From positions 920,118-984,117 of the forward strand of contig NZ_QQSY01000002.1 in NCBI RefSeq assembly GCF_003351225.1: DNA of 64,000 nucleotides, written 5' to 3'. The position numbers were made by a program, and so were the translations under genes. Below the pieces are notes generated by a model, which saw nothing but the letters and a program-made list of their open reading frames with translations, was not told where the DNA came from and did no database searches. The first letter of the stretch is position 1, and every line of letters begins with the position of its first letter. Shown here in pieces: positions 17,165 to 26,662 of this stretch. The stretch comes from Dyella solisilvae. Its GTDB lineage: Bacteria > Pseudomonadota > Gammaproteobacteria > Xanthomonadales > Rhodanobacteraceae.

Positions 17165-17247
17165 GTCGCGCACAAGGTGCGCTCCGACACGGGCAGGCCG
17201 AGGCTCTGCCAATGCTCGCCTCTCACCCTCTCCCCAAAAGGAGAGGG
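17165..17247. repeat. Degenerate GTAG-type REP and CCCTCTCC palindrome
   Basis: The inverted repeat GCGCAC-aag-GTGCGC at 17168-17182 belongs to the family seen at 28.1 and 40.05 kb. A second palindrome, CCCTCTCC-ccaaaa-GGAGAGGG, lies at 17226-17247, 15 bases after the stop side of the S9 peptidase gene, and could act as its transcript end. Confidence 0.65.
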
Positions 17248-17261
17248 CGAAAGCAGCCGTG

Positions 17262-19697
17262 TTACTGCCGCACCGGCTTCACATACGTATTGAACAACTC
17301 ATCAATACGCCGGTACTCGTCATACCACGAGTCCGGATGCACGAAGCCGTGGCGCTCCATCGGATACAGCGACATCCAGAAGTTGTTCTTGTGCAGCTCG
17401 ATGAAGCGCTGGTACAGGCGGATCGTGTCACTGGTCAGCACGTTGTCGTCGATCAGACCATGCTGCATCAGCAGCGGATCCTGCAGCTTGTCCGCGTAGT
17501 TGATCGGCGAGCTCACCTCATACGATTCCGGATCGAGCTGAGGATCATTGAGGATGTTGGAGGTGTACTCGTGGTTGTAGCTGGTCCAGTCGGTGACCGG
17601 ACGCAGCGCCGCGCCAGCGGCGAATTCACCCGGCGCGCGCAACAGCGACATCAGCGTCATGAAGCCGCCGTAGCTGCCGCCGTACATGCCCACGCGACGT
17701 GCATCCACGCCGTGGTTCTTCACCAGCCACGCCTTGCCGTCGAGCAGGTCTTCCAGTTCCGGATGGCCCATCTGGCGATAAATCGCCGTGCGCCAGTCGC
17801 GGCCGTAGCCGTCGGAGGCGCGATAGTCCATGTCCAGCACCACGTAGCCCTGCTGCACCAGCAGGTTGTGGAACATCTGCTCGCGGAAGTAGTTGGAGTA
17901 GGACAGCGTGACGTTCTGCAGGTAGCCGGCGCCGTGCACGAAGATCACCGCCGGGCGCGAGGCCGCGGCGCTCGCGTCGGCCGGGCCGTAGTACTTGGCC
18001 CAGATGACGCCCGCCCCATGCGAGGACGGCACGCTCACGATCTGCGGCTGGATCCACTGATGCGCGGTGAACGCCGGCTTCATGGTGTTGGTGAGTTCGC
18101 GCGCCGCGCCGCCAGCCGCATCCTGCACGGCGAGCTGGGCGAGCTGGTAGGGCGCCGAATGGAGCACCGCCAGCTGGCGGCCACCGGGCGACAGGACGAA
18201 CTCATCCATGCCCTGGTACTGGGTGAGGCGGGTCAGCTCGCCGCCGCCCGCGGGCACGCGGTACACGTCGTAGCTGTAGGGCGCGACCTGGTTGGTGCGC
18301 ACGTAGAACCACTGGCCATCCTCGCTCAGCTGCGGATGGCTCACTTCGAACCTGCCGCTGGTGAGCGCGCGGGCCTTGCCGCCCAGGCTCTTGCTGTAGA
18401 GCTGGGAATAACCGGTTTCCTCGCTCAGGTACCAGAGCGTGCGGCCATCCTTGAGCCAGCCGAAATCGTTGAAGTTCCAGTTGATCCACGCCTTGTCGGT
18501 CAGGCGATGCTGGTTGACCAGGGCATGCCGGCCGAAGTCCACGCTGGCGATCCAGCGGTCCTTGTTGTCGATCGCGCGCAGCTGGATGGCCACGTTCTGG
18601 CCGTCCTCGCTCCACACGATGCCGCCGCCACCGCCGTCGTCGGCGCCGGAGATGATGCGCACGGGGCGCTGGTCCGGCGCCTTCAGCGCCCTGGCCTCGT
18701 CGTCCTTGCCGTCCTTCTGCAGCGCGGCGATGGCCTTGGCGCGCAGGTCCTTCAGCGGGTCATCCTTGATGCCCGGCAGGTCGTCGGTCTTCAGCGGGTA
18801 GAACTTGGCGGCGGTCAGGTCCACCAGCACCAGCGACTGCGGCGGCGGATCGTTGCGGCCCACGTAGACGCGGGTGTCCTGCTGCTCGGCGTAGCCGGAC
18901 TCGGTGACGTAGTGGGTGAGCTCCGGACGCCGTCCTTCCTTGGCGCCCTTGGGCTTGGTCACCACCAGCATCCAGCGGCCGTCGGGCGAGAGCTCGGTGT
19001 CCAGCGGCTCGCCGCCCTCGCCCAGGTAGATCGGCTTGGGCGCGCGGCCGGCGTCGGCGGCGGCGAGGGTGTCGTCGTTGGCGCGCTGGGTGTCCTTGTC
19101 TGACTTGTTCTCGCGCAGCGCCTTGAACAGCTCCAGCTGCTGGCGACCCAGCGCATCGGGCTGCTTGGCCTGCGGGTCGTCGACGAAGCGCAGCACGGCG
19201 GCCGGCGCGCTGACGCCGCTGGCGATGTCGTAGACGAACCAGTTGTTGCCCTGGCGGTACTGCAGCGAGCGGTTGTCGCTGGAGAAGCGCGGGGCCGATT
19301 CGGGCTCGCTGCTGCGCGTGACCTGCACGCGGCGGCCGCTGGCCAGGTCGACCAGGAACACGTCGCCGTGGCGGATGAAGGCGGCGCGGCGATGGCTGCG
19401 GTCGTACACGGCCGGGCCGTCGGCCTGCGCCACGGCGGCCGGATCCAGCCTGGTGTTCTGCCCGCTGGCCAGGTCGACCCGGTAAAGGTCGCGCACCTTG
19501 CTGCCGTCACGCTTGAGCGAGTAGTACAGGCTCTGGCCGTCCACGCTCCAGTAGGGCGATTCCACCGCCGCGCCGATCCAGTCCGGATTGGCCATGATGG
19601 TTTCCAGGTCCAGCTGCCCGCCGGGGGAGGGTGGCGACAAGGCCGCCGCTGGCAGGGCGGCAAAAGCGGCAAGACCGGCGAACAGCATTCGGCGCAT
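17262..19697 (-). CDS. Exported S9 family peptidase (DPP IV / prolyl oligopeptidase type)
   Basis: An 811-residue serine peptidase expected to cut short peptides, often after proline or alanine. The ATG at 19697 follows GGAG by six bases and gives a signal peptide (MRRMLFAGLAAFAALPAAALS), so it is periplasmic or secreted. An N-terminal beta-propeller with repeated WSxDG-like blades (WSVDGQSLYYS, SEDGQWFYVR) is followed by an alpha/beta-hydrolase domain. The nucleophile is in YGGSYGGFM (Ser about 675), the acid in GLIDDNVL, and the His in MERHGFVHPDSW. A second, shorter peptidase of the same clan lies at 57.0-59.3 kb. It is monocistronic and converges on a repeat-filled intergenic region. Confidence 0.92.
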   Translation of the reverse strand: MRRMLFAGLAAFAALPAAALSPPSPGGQLDLETIMANPDWIGAAVESPYWSVDGQSLYYSLKRDGSKVRDLYRVDLASGQNTRLDPAAVAQADGPAVYDRSHRRAAFIRHGDVFLVDLASGRRVQVTRSSEPESAPRFSSDNRSLQYRQGNNWFVYDIASGVSAPAAVLRFVDDPQAKQPDALGRQQLELFKALRENKSDKDTQRANDDTLAAADAGRAPKPIYLGEGGEPLDTELSPDGRWMLVVTKPKGAKEGRRPELTHYVTESGYAEQQDTRVYVGRNDPPPQSLVLVDLTAAKFYPLKTDDLPGIKDDPLKDLRAKAIAALQKDGKDDEARALKAPDQRPVRIISGADDGGGGGIVWSEDGQNVAIQLRAIDNKDRWIASVDFGRHALVNQHRLTDKAWINWNFNDFGWLKDGRTLWYLSEETGYSQLYSKSLGGKARALTSGRFEVSHPQLSEDGQWFYVRTNQVAPYSYDVYRVPAGGGELTRLTQYQGMDEFVLSPGGRQLAVLHSAPYQLAQLAVQDAAGGAARELTNTMKPAFTAHQWIQPQIVSVPSSHGAGVIWAKYYGPADASAAASRPAVIFVHGAGYLQNVTLSYSNYFREQMFHNLLVQQGYVVLDMDYRASDGYGRDWRTAIYRQMGHPELEDLLDGKAWLVKNHGVDARRVGMYGGSYGGFMTLMSLLRAPGEFAAGAALRPVTDWTSYNHEYTSNILNDPQLDPESYEVSSPINYADKLQDPLLMQHGLIDDNVLTSDTIRLYQRFIELHKNNFWMSLYPMERHGFVHPDSWYDEYRRIDELFNTYVKPVRQ

Positions 19698-19911
19698 GGA
19701 GGGCTCCACGATCAAAACGTTGCAGGATAGCCAAGGCCCGGTGGTCCGCAACCGCCGTTGGTACCGGTTCAAAATGGTCGCCTAGGCAGTTAATCTCGGG
19801 GATCAGTCGCGGCAGCCCCTGTCGGCTGTTCCCCGCGCCATGCGTTCCGTGAGTTTGCCGGGCATGCCTTCAAGCCGTGCCTCCCCGATCGACACCCCAG
19901 CGAATTTCCCC

Positions 19912-20577
19912 ATGCCCCTGCCGACCGTCGAGACCGAAACCGCCGCCTCCCCGACCCACAGCGTGATCTGGCTGCATGGCCTGGGCGCGGACGGCAACGA
20001 CTTCGCGCCCATCGTCCCCGAGCTGGTGGACCCGGCCTGGCCGGCCCTGCGCTTCGTGTTCCCCCACGCGCCGGTACGGCCGGTGACGGTCAACGGCGGC
20101 ATGCCGATGCGCGCCTGGTACGACATCGCCGGGGTGGACCTGGTCTCGCGCCAGGATGAAAGCGGCATGCGCGCCTCGATCGCGAGCGTGGATGCGCTGA
20201 TCGCCCGCGAGAACGAACGCGGCGTGCCCACCTCGCACATCCTGCTCGCGGGATTCTCGCAGGGCGGCGCCATCGCACTGTCGGCCGGCCTTCGCCATGC
20301 CCACCGGCTGGCCGGCATCATCGCGCTGTCCACCTACCTGCCGATGCAGGAGTCCGTGGTCGCCGAAAGCAGCCCCGCCAACTCGGCCCTGCCGATCTTC
20401 TGGGGCCACGGCACCGCCGACCCGATCGTGCCGCTCACGCGCGGCGTGACCTCGCGGGACCTGCTGCAGTCGCTGGGCCATCCGGTGTCCTGGCATACCT
20501 ATCCGATGCCGCACTCGGTGTGCGCCGAGGAGGTGGCCGACCTGCGCCAATGGATGACGCAGCACCTGCAGGCTTGA
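19912..20577 (+). CDS. Carboxylesterase / lysophospholipase (alpha/beta hydrolase, EstB type)
   Basis: A 221-residue cytoplasmic esterase of the phospholipase/carboxylesterase family (acyl-protein thioesterase fold). It starts with the oxyanion-site motif VIWLHGLGADGNDF. The nucleophile lies in LAGFSQGGAIAL, the acid in GHGTADPIVP and the His in YPMPHSVC, a complete catalytic triad in the right order. I place the start at 19912; in-frame ATGs at 19840 and 19864 are possible, but the extra residues look unlike the family. It is followed by the AlgZ-type kinase gene after 67 bases. Small-chain esters are the usual substrates. Confidence 0.9.
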   Translation: MPLPTVETETAASPTHSVIWLHGLGADGNDFAPIVPELVDPAWPALRFVFPHAPVRPVTVNGGMPMRAWYDIAGVDLVSRQDESGMRASIASVDALIARENERGVPTSHILLAGFSQGGAIALSAGLRHAHRLAGIIALSTYLPMQESVVAESSPANSALPIFWGHGTADPIVPLTRGVTSRDLLQSLGHPVSWHTYPMPHSVCAEEVADLRQWMTQHLQA

Positions 20578-20644
20578 TGCCGTACCGCGGCGTCCCTGCG
20601 CCGGGTCGCCATCGCTCCGGCACGCATGCGGCATACTCCGCCGC

Positions 20645-21712
20645 ATGACGGAAGCCTCCACCGAACCCGCCTTCAACGGTCGCGCCGAGCGCCTGCTGCT
20701 GCCTGATTTCTGCAGCCTGCCGGTGATCTTCGCGTTGCTGGTGGTGGGCGCGATCGCCGTCACCGTGATGTGGCTGGCGCCCAACAACGGGCACGGCTGG
20801 CGCGGCTACAGCATGGGCATGCTGTTCGCCAACTGGCTGGCGCTGGTGATCGGGGTCAGCCTGTGCAAGCTGCGCCCCCTGCTGCAAAAGCTGCCGGGGC
20901 ATGCGCCCTATGGCGGCGTGTGGCTGGTGATGATGGCGATCGTGGCCGTCGGCAGCGCGCTGGTGCACTGGATCGACAGCGCCATGCAGATGGAGCTGCT
21001 CGGCGACAGCGCCGAAATCTTCGTGCTCAACAACAGCGCCATCGCCGCGCTGCTCGGCGCAGCCATGCTGCGTTACTTCTACCTGCAGGCGCAGTGGCAG
21101 ACGCGCCTGGCCGCCGTCGCCAAGGCGCAGGTCGCCGCGCTGCAGGCGCGCATCCGCCCGCATTTCCTGTTCAACAGCATGAACACGGTGGCGGCGCTGG
21201 TGCGGGTGGACCCCGCCGCCGCCGAGCGCACCGTGGAAGACCTCTCCGAACTGTTCCGCGCCGCGCTGGGCGAACACGGCACGCGCGATGGCACGCTGGG
21301 CGAGGAGCTGACGCTGGTGGACCGTTACCTGGCCATCGAGCAGCTGCGCCTGGGCGAGCGCCTGCACGTGCGCCGCGAGCTCGATGACCTGCCCGCCGAC
21401 TTCCCGCTGCCGCGGCTGCTGCTGCAACCGCTCGTGGAGAATGCGGTGCGTCATGGGATCCAGCCCTCACGCGAAGGTGGTGAGGTGATCCTGCGCGGTC
21501 GCCACGAGAGGGGCGGCATCGTGGTCGAGATCGACAACCCCTGCGCGCACGCCCCCACGCCCGGCGGCCACGGCCATGGTCTGGACAACGTGCGCCAGCG
21601 CGTGGCCTACCGCTACGGGGCACGCGCGCGCGTCACCGCGGGAGCCGAGGGCGGCCGCTTCGTGGTTCGACTGCAGCTACCGGATGGCGAGCATGCGCGT
21701 ACTGATCGTTGA
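20645..21712 (+). CDS. algZ: LytS/AlgZ-type sensor histidine kinase
   Basis: A 355-residue membrane sensor. About four hydrophobic helices occupy residues 15-155. A cytoplasmic His_kinase domain (PF06580) follows, with the phospho-acceptor motif RPHFLFNSMNTVAALV and the ATP-binding part QPLVENAVRHGIQ, plus the glycine-rich GGHGHGLDNVRQR. There is no periplasmic PAS or HAMP domain. Its stop overlaps the response-regulator start by about 20 bases. The order kinase, LytTR regulator, hemC matches algZ(fimS)-algR-hemC of Pseudomonas, where the pair controls type IV pilus and exopolysaccharide genes. That function is inferred from synteny here. Confidence 0.9.
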   Translation: MTEASTEPAFNGRAERLLLPDFCSLPVIFALLVVGAIAVTVMWLAPNNGHGWRGYSMGMLFANWLALVIGVSLCKLRPLLQKLPGHAPYGGVWLVMMAIVAVGSALVHWIDSAMQMELLGDSAEIFVLNNSAIAALLGAAMLRYFYLQAQWQTRLAAVAKAQVAALQARIRPHFLFNSMNTVAALVRVDPAAAERTVEDLSELFRAALGEHGTRDGTLGEELTLVDRYLAIEQLRLGERLHVRRELDDLPADFPLPRLLLQPLVENAVRHGIQPSREGGEVILRGRHERGGIVVEIDNPCAHAPTPGGHGHGLDNVRQRVAYRYGARARVTAGAEGGRFVVRLQLPDGEHARTDR

Positions 21713-22397
21713 CGATGAACCCCTGGCGCGTGCGCGCCTGGCGGCCCTGCTCGGCGAATGCGCCGGGGTCGAAGTCGTCGGCAGCGTGAGCGACGCCGAG
21801 GCCGCACTGGACCAGCTCGGCGACCTGCAACCGGACCTGCTGCTGCTGGACATCAACATGCCCGGCATGAGCGGCACGGCGCTGGCGCAGCGGCTGTCAG
21901 GGCGCAAGCGCCCGCAGGTGGTGTTCTGCACCGCCTACGAGAGTCATGCGCTGCAGGCGTTCGAGCTCGGCGCCGTCGACTACCTGCTCAAGCCCGTACG
22001 CCTGGAGCGCCTCCACGAGGCGCTGCAGCGCGCCCGCCAGCGCCTGACCCAGGCGCCCCGCGAAGCGGTCAGCTACCTGCATGGCCGCCTGCGCGGCGAA
22101 CAGGTGCGCGTGGCGCTGGACGACGTGGTGTACTTGCTGGCCGAGGAAAAGTACGTGGTGGTGCAGCACCGTGGCGGCCAGCTGCTGCTGGAAGAATCGC
22201 TGCGCCAGCTGGAGGAAGCCTATCCGGACCAGCTGATCCGGCTGCACCGCAACTGCCTGGCGCCGTCGCAACGCCTGATCGGGCTGAAGACCCTGAGCGA
22301 CGGACGCGTGCTGGCGCGCCTGAGCGGCACCGAACTCACTCCCGAGGTAAGCCGGCGCAATCTGCCGACGCTGCGGCGCCTGCTGCGCATGGGATGA
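21693..22397 (+). CDS. algR: LytTR response regulator, AlgR-like
   Basis: A 234-residue two-component regulator. The receiver domain starts [16 protein letters not shown], carries the phospho-acceptor Asp in [13 protein letters not shown] (about residue 53) and Lys in YLLKPV. A LytTR DNA-binding domain follows ([17 protein letters not shown], then [13 protein letters not shown]). The start at 21693 lies inside the kinase gene; ATG 21684 in the same frame is an alternative, and either gives translational coupling. It should be phosphorylated by the upstream AlgZ-type kinase. Targets cannot be told from the window; pilus and alginate control is known only for the Pseudomonas relatives. Confidence 0.92.
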   Translation: MRVLIVDDEPLARARLAALLGECAGVEVVGSVSDAEAALDQLGDLQPDLLLLDINMPGMSGTALAQRLSGRKRPQVVFCTAYESHALQAFELGAVDYLLKPVRLERLHEALQRARQRLTQAPREAVSYLHGRLRGEQVRVALDDVVYLLAEEKYVVVQHRGGQLLLEESLRQLEEAYPDQLIRLHRNCLAPSQRLIGLKTLSDGRVLARLSGTELTPEVSRRNLPTLRRLLRMG

Positions 22398-22554
22398 GGG
22401 CGCGCGCGTTGCGCGCCCGCTACGACCACCGAGCCTGATGCAAGCGCGTCCTGCGACAACGTGGGCCAGCGCCTCCCTGCCTGCGCAACCGGGCCAATTA
22501 CGCGACAATGGAGCTCCCCGTCGACGCCACGCGCGACGCCCCACCGAGATCTAC

Positions 22555-23472
22555 ATGACGCCATCGACCCTGCGCATCGCCACCCGCAAGAGCGCGCTCG
22601 CCCTGTGGCAGGCCGAACACGTCGCCGCCGAGCTGCGCGCCATCCATCCGGGACTGACGGTGGAGCTGGTGCCGATGTCCACGCGGGGCGACGAGATCCT
22701 GGACAAGCCGCTCGCCACCATCGGCGGCAAGGGCCTCTTCCTCAAGGAGCTGGAAGTGGCGATGCTGGAAGGCCGCGCCGAGCTGGCCGTGCATTCGCTC
22801 AAGGACGTGCCGGCCGAACTGGAGCCGGGCTTCGCTCTGCCGGCGATCCTGCCGCGCGCCGACGCAGCCGATGCCTTCGTCAGCAACGATTACGCCGATC
22901 TTGCCGCCCTGCCGCTGGGCGCCCGCGTGGGCACCTCGTCCCTGCGCCGCCAGGCGCAGCTGCGCGCGGCGCGACCGGACCTCACCCTGCTCGATCTTCG
23001 CGGCAACGTGGGCACGCGCCTGTCCAAGCTCGACGCCGGGCATTACGACGCGATCCTGCTGGCCTGCGCGGGACTGGAGCGCCTGGGCCTGGCCAACCGC
23101 ATCCGCAGCCGGCTCTCCGCACCGGACTGGCTGCCGGCGCCGGGCCAGGCGGCCATCGCCATCGAGGCGCGCAGCGACCAGCCTGCCGTGCTGGAACTGC
23201 TGGCGGCGTTGGACGATGCGCAAACGCGTCTGGCCGTCACCGCCGAGCGCGCCATGAACCATGCACTCGGTGGCAGCTGCACCGTGCCGGTCGGCGCGTG
23301 GTGCACGGTGACCGAGCGCGGCCTGCACCTGCGCGGCATGGTGGGTGACGTCAGCAGCGGCCGCCTGCTGCTCGCCGAGGCGGAAGCCGAAGGTGACCAG
23401 GCGGAAACGCTCGGCCGACGCGTCGCCGACGCCCTGTTCGCACAGGGCGCCGACGCGCTGCTCAAGCACTGA
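22555..23472 (+). CDS. hemC: Porphobilinogen deaminase (hydroxymethylbilane synthase)
   Basis: A 305-residue cytosolic enzyme that joins four porphobilinogen units into hydroxymethylbilane in haem synthesis. The start at 22555 gives the typical opening [20 protein letters not shown]. Also present are [14 protein letters not shown] with the catalytic-region residues, [10 protein letters not shown] (catalytic Asp region), [10 protein letters not shown] and the dipyrromethane cofactor-binding Cys in [11 protein letters not shown]. The 157 bases after algR hold no gene. hemD, which often follows hemC, is absent; the next gene converges on it. Confidence 0.97.
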   Translation: MTPSTLRIATRKSALALWQAEHVAAELRAIHPGLTVELVPMSTRGDEILDKPLATIGGKGLFLKELEVAMLEGRAELAVHSLKDVPAELEPGFALPAILPRADAADAFVSNDYADLAALPLGARVGTSSLRRQAQLRAARPDLTLLDLRGNVGTRLSKLDAGHYDAILLACAGLERLGLANRIRSRLSAPDWLPAPGQAAIAIEARSDQPAVLELLAALDDAQTRLAVTAERAMNHALGGSCTVPVGAWCTVTERGLHLRGMVGDVSSGRLLLAEAEAEGDQAETLGRRVADALFAQGADALLKH

Positions 23473-23516
23473 GAGCAGCCCGCTGCTCTCGACAGGAGCG
23501 CACAGGGTGCGCTCCT
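23471..23516. terminator. Tandem hairpins between hemC and the DUF481 gene
   Basis: Hairpin 1, GAGAGCAG-cccg-CTGCTCTC (23471-23490), starts in the hemC stop codon. Hairpin 2, AGGAGCGCAC-agg-GTGCGCTCCT (23494-23516), is a GTAG-family palindrome. Neither has a long T-tract, but their place between converging genes fits a transcription end. Confidence 0.55.
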
Positions 23517-23538
23517 CCATGAGCTGCAGGGATCGTGC

Positions 23539-24360
23539 TTAGAAGTTGTAGACCAGGTTGGTGGTCACCAGGGAATCGGTGTTCTCGGTGCCCGGCTGCA
23601 CATCGCTGTTGTAGCGCACCTGGTAGCCCAGCTTGAGCGCCATCTTGCGCGTCATGCTGACCGACAGGCCGATGTCGTTCTGGTAGTACTTGTTCTTCGA
23701 ACCGGCTTCCACCAGCAAGGTGTTTTCCACGGCGGTGTTGCTGCTGAGGCGGTACTTGTAGTTGATCAGTCCGCGGCCGACCACTTCGCTCTGCGTGTCC
23801 TGCGGCTCCCGGGTGCTCACGCCGTTGACGTCCACCGTGGCGTCGGCCGGGCGATAGCGCTTGTAACCGGGACCGGCTTCGAAGGACAGCTCGGTGCTCT
23901 CGGTCTTCAGCGCGATGTAGCCGTAGCCGATGGAGACGATGCCCTGCCACAGGTTGGCGCCGAAGTCGTCGTGCTCATAGCGCGTGGCCGTCACGATGTA
24001 GCTGCGCGGATCGAGCTTGTAGCCCACCGAGGCGCCCGCGTCGTAGCGATTGGCGGTGGTGGCGAGGCGGTCGACCTGATTGCCGTTCTGGTCCACCACC
24101 TCGACCTCGCCCTTGGAGCGCAGGCCGTTGAGGAAGAAGTTGTTCCTCCACAGGTCGTTTTCCTGGCTCAGGCCGAGCTTGGCGTTCGCGTTTTCCGAAC
24201 GGGAATTGCCGTACGACGAGGCGAAACCGAACTCGCCCGATCCCGACCAACCGCCGTTGTCGGCCGGGTTGGAGGCGGGTGTAGCCGTCGCGTCGTCGGC
24301 CTGGGCGCCGAAGCTCACCAGGGCCGCGAGCAGGGCGCCCGCCATCAGGGTCTTCTTCAT
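23539..24360 (-). CDS. DUF481 outer-membrane beta-barrel protein (YdiY-like)
   Basis: A 273-residue exported protein of unknown function. The ATG at 24360 follows AAGGAAC and starts a clear signal peptide, MKKTLMAGALLAALVSFGAQA. The mature part is made of alternating amphipathic strands (WSGSGEFGFASSYGNSR, GASVGYKLDPRSYIVTATRYE, KLGYQVRYNS) and ends in the outer-membrane signature phenylalanine (TTNLVYNF). This pattern matches DUF481 proteins such as YdiY of E. coli. The gene converges on hemC and has its own upstream region. A short AT-rich leader with GTTAAACAAAAG-like sequence precedes it. Confidence 0.88.
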   Translation of the reverse strand: MKKTLMAGALLAALVSFGAQADDATATPASNPADNGGWSGSGEFGFASSYGNSRSENANAKLGLSQENDLWRNNFFLNGLRSKGEVEVVDQNGNQVDRLATTANRYDAGASVGYKLDPRSYIVTATRYEHDDFGANLWQGIVSIGYGYIALKTESTELSFEAGPGYKRYRPADATVDVNGVSTREPQDTQSEVVGRGLINYKYRLSSNTAVENTLLVEAGSKNKYYQNDIGLSVSMTRKMALKLGYQVRYNSDVQPGTENTDSLVTTNLVYNF

Positions 24361-24475
24361 GGAGATTTGTTCCTTTTTCGTTAAACAAAAGCAGTCCGCC
24401 ACCTTAGCGGGGTGGGTTGAACTGCCTGTGAACAGGTCGGCCTTTTTTGAGCGCAAATGGCGTCAGGTGGCCGAT

Positions 24476-25378
24476 TCAGCGGTCGTCGGGGAGCGCCGCC
24501 AAGGCCCCATCATACAAACTTAACTCGATGCCCATACCCGTGAGGCAACTCACCGCGGCCACGGCCGCCAACACCGGCCCGACATCGCGCACGCTGGCCA
24601 GCAACAAGGCCGCGCAAGGCAGGGCGTAAACCAGCAGCGCCGCGACGAAGCGGCGCGGCTGCAGTTCCAGCAGCGGACGCGGCCCGGGCAGGCGCAGCAG
24701 CACCGATTGCCAGCGCAGGTTCTCGATGAGGCCACGCAACAGGGTCACGGCCAGCAACGTGATGATCCAGTTCAACTGTTGGCCAGCGCTGACTGCATTG
24801 TCCTGGCCGGCCGCGCACATCCACAGCCAGAGGCCACCACCGAAGGCCGCCGAGACGACACGGCTCAACGGCAACTGTGTGGCCAGGCGTGTGTCGAGCG
24901 AAGGCACGCGCCGGATAGCATCGCCATGCGCGGTAAGGATCAGGCTGGCGAGGCTGCACAAGGCGAGGGCCGCGCCGGCCAGGCGCGTGACCCAGAAACT
25001 GTTGTCGCCACGCGCAAGTCCCGCCACCGCCAGCACGGGCAGGCAGGTGCTCAGCGCAACCAAGGCATCGCGGGTGGGTCGTGCGCTCTTGCCAATGCGC
25101 CAGCCGTGCCATGTCGGCATCCATGCCGCGTGCGCGCAGGCCGCCAGCAGTCCCGGCCCGACCAGCACGGCGCCCAGCGCCAGCGGCACCAGCGCATTGC
25201 CGCGACCGGACGGGTAAATGCCCACCGCCAATGCGAGGCCGAGCAGCAGCCACAGGCCAAAGCCGTGCGAAGACGCGACGTACAACATCGTGGCGCCCAC
25301 GGGGCGCGGAGGTAGACGCGAAGGACCGCCCTGGCCTTCGGCCAAAGCATGCTCGGGAGTCGAATAGCGGCGCTTCAT
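24476..25378 (-). CDS. Uncharacterised polytopic membrane protein
   Basis: A 300-residue inner-membrane protein with about eight hydrophobic helices (for example FGLWLLLGLALAVGIYP, ALVPLALGAVLVGPGLLAACA, LNWIITLLAVTLLRGLIE). I do not recognise the family with confidence. The helix count and short motifs such as HGWRIGKSARPTRDALVAL and LTAHGDAIRRVPSLDT faintly recall the DmsC anchor of DMSO-type reductases. No catalytic subunit is near, so this is only a possibility. It is divergent from a WYL regulator 143 bases away, which may control it. Third-position GC is normal for this genome. Confidence 0.6.
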   Translation of the reverse strand: MKRRYSTPEHALAEGQGGPSRLPPRPVGATMLYVASSHGFGLWLLLGLALAVGIYPSGRGNALVPLALGAVLVGPGLLAACAHAAWMPTWHGWRIGKSARPTRDALVALSTCLPVLAVAGLARGDNSFWVTRLAGAALALCSLASLILTAHGDAIRRVPSLDTRLATQLPLSRVVSAAFGGGLWLWMCAAGQDNAVSAGQQLNWIITLLAVTLLRGLIENLRWQSVLLRLPGPRPLLELQPRRFVAALLVYALPCAALLLASVRDVGPVLAAVAAVSCLTGMGIELSLYDGALAALPDDR

Positions 25379-25521
25379 GAGTTTTCTGTCTTCGATGCGT
25401 GAAGGACGGATCACCAGTGCATGATCATCGCGTGATGGAACCCACTTCCGCCGTAGGTTGTACTTGCGGCAGTCGCCAACGGTGCGCATGCTACGCGGAG
25501 GCTGCCGTCGAAAGTCATTTC

Positions 25522-26505
25522 ATGGATCGTTACGAGCGCATTCTCACCCTGCACCGACTGCTCAAGTCGGCGCATTATCCCGTGCCCCTGCCACGCCTGA
25601 TGGACGAGCTGGAGTGTTCGCGCGCGACGCTGTATCGCGACGTGGCGTTCCTGCGCGATGCACTTGGCGCCCCGATCGAAAGTGCGGGCGGCGATCACGC
25701 TGCCTTCCGCTATGCGGCCGGCGAGGGCGAACGCTTCGAACTGCCGGGGCTGTGGCTCACCTCCGACGAACTCGCGGCGCTGCTGGCGCTCAACGAGTTG
25801 ATCGGGCGCAGTGGTCCTGGCGTGCTTGCCGGCGCACTCGCGCCGTTCAAGGCGCGCATCGAGCACTTGTTGTCCGACCAGGGCAGTGGCAAGGCGTTGC
25901 CGATCGAACGCATACGCGTGATCGCCTGGGGCGAGCGCAAGCTCGACCAGCAGGTGTTCCGCGTGGTCGCCGGCGCCGTGCTCGAGCGCAAGCAGCTTCG
26001 CTTCCGCTACCGCGCACGCACCACCAACAGCGACAGCCTGCGCCGCGTGTCGCCGCAGCGACTGACGCACTATCGCGACAACTGGTACCTGGACGTGTGG
26101 GACCACGACCGCGAAGCGCTGCGCAGCTTCGCGGCGGATCGCATCGCCGAGCCGCAGGCGCTCGACGAAGCCGCGCGCGACGTGCCCGAACAGGAACTCA
26201 ACGCCGCACTGGCGTCGAGCTACGGCATCTTTGCAGGCGCGCCGAAGGCGTGGGCGACGATCCGCTTCTCGCAACACGCGGCGCGCTGGGTTGCCGACGA
26301 GCACTGGCATTCGCAGCAGAAGGGCGAGTGGCTGACCGACGGACGCTACGAGTTGCAGGTGCCGTACTCCAATTCCAAGGAGCTGCTGATGGACGTGCTC
26401 AAGTTCGGTCCGGACGCAGAAGTCGTCGCGCCGCTGTCGCTGCGCGAGGAATTGAAGATCCAGCTGCAGCTGGCGCTCGGCGGCTATCAGCAACCGGTGA
26501 AGTAG
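25522..26505 (+). CDS. YafY-type transcriptional regulator with HTH_11 and WYL domains
   Basis: A 327-residue regulator. The start MDRYERILTLHRLL leads straight into an HTH_11 winged helix (PVPLPRLMDELECSRATLYRDVAFLRD). The middle holds the WYL domain (residues about 150-220) with RYRARTT, RVSPQRLTHYRDNWYLDVWDHDREALRSFAADRI given here in parts: the key motif is RDNWYLDVWD, then FAADRI. The WYL C-terminal extension ends with LKFGPDAEVVAPLSLREEL. WYL domains bind small ligands or nucleic acids. A longer start at 25435 is possible but adds unusual Cys-rich residues. It is divergent from the membrane protein gene. Confidence 0.88.
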   Translation: MDRYERILTLHRLLKSAHYPVPLPRLMDELECSRATLYRDVAFLRDALGAPIESAGGDHAAFRYAAGEGERFELPGLWLTSDELAALLALNELIGRSGPGVLAGALAPFKARIEHLLSDQGSGKALPIERIRVIAWGERKLDQQVFRVVAGAVLERKQLRFRYRARTTNSDSLRRVSPQRLTHYRDNWYLDVWDHDREALRSFAADRIAEPQALDEAARDVPEQELNAALASSYGIFAGAPKAWATIRFSQHAARWVADEHWHSQQKGEWLTDGRYELQVPYSNSKELLMDVLKFGPDAEVVAPLSLREELKIQLQLALGGYQQPVK

Positions 26506-26662
26506 CGACGTTCGCGCAACGCCGCTCGCCGCATCGTTGACGCATGCCGCATCCCGGCGAGCGACGCCGGGTCGATCATGCTTCGCGCCGCCCTCAGCGC
26601 TTGCCACGACGCCGTAGCCGGGCGAGGCTAAGGGCCCGACCCTTTGCAGCGCTGCGCGTTCC

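Larger units (their letters stand above)
16332..17261. other. Gene-free stretch filled with repeats
   Basis: About 930 bp between the small hypothetical gene and the S9 peptidase gene. It holds composite element copy A (16521-17014), then a module containing GGGGCCGCC, gcgtt and GCGCTCCGTCC (17044-17090) that resembles the insert in copy C. A GTAG-like palindrome and a CCCTCTCC palindrome follow (17165-17247). No convincing gene is present. Confidence 0.75.
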
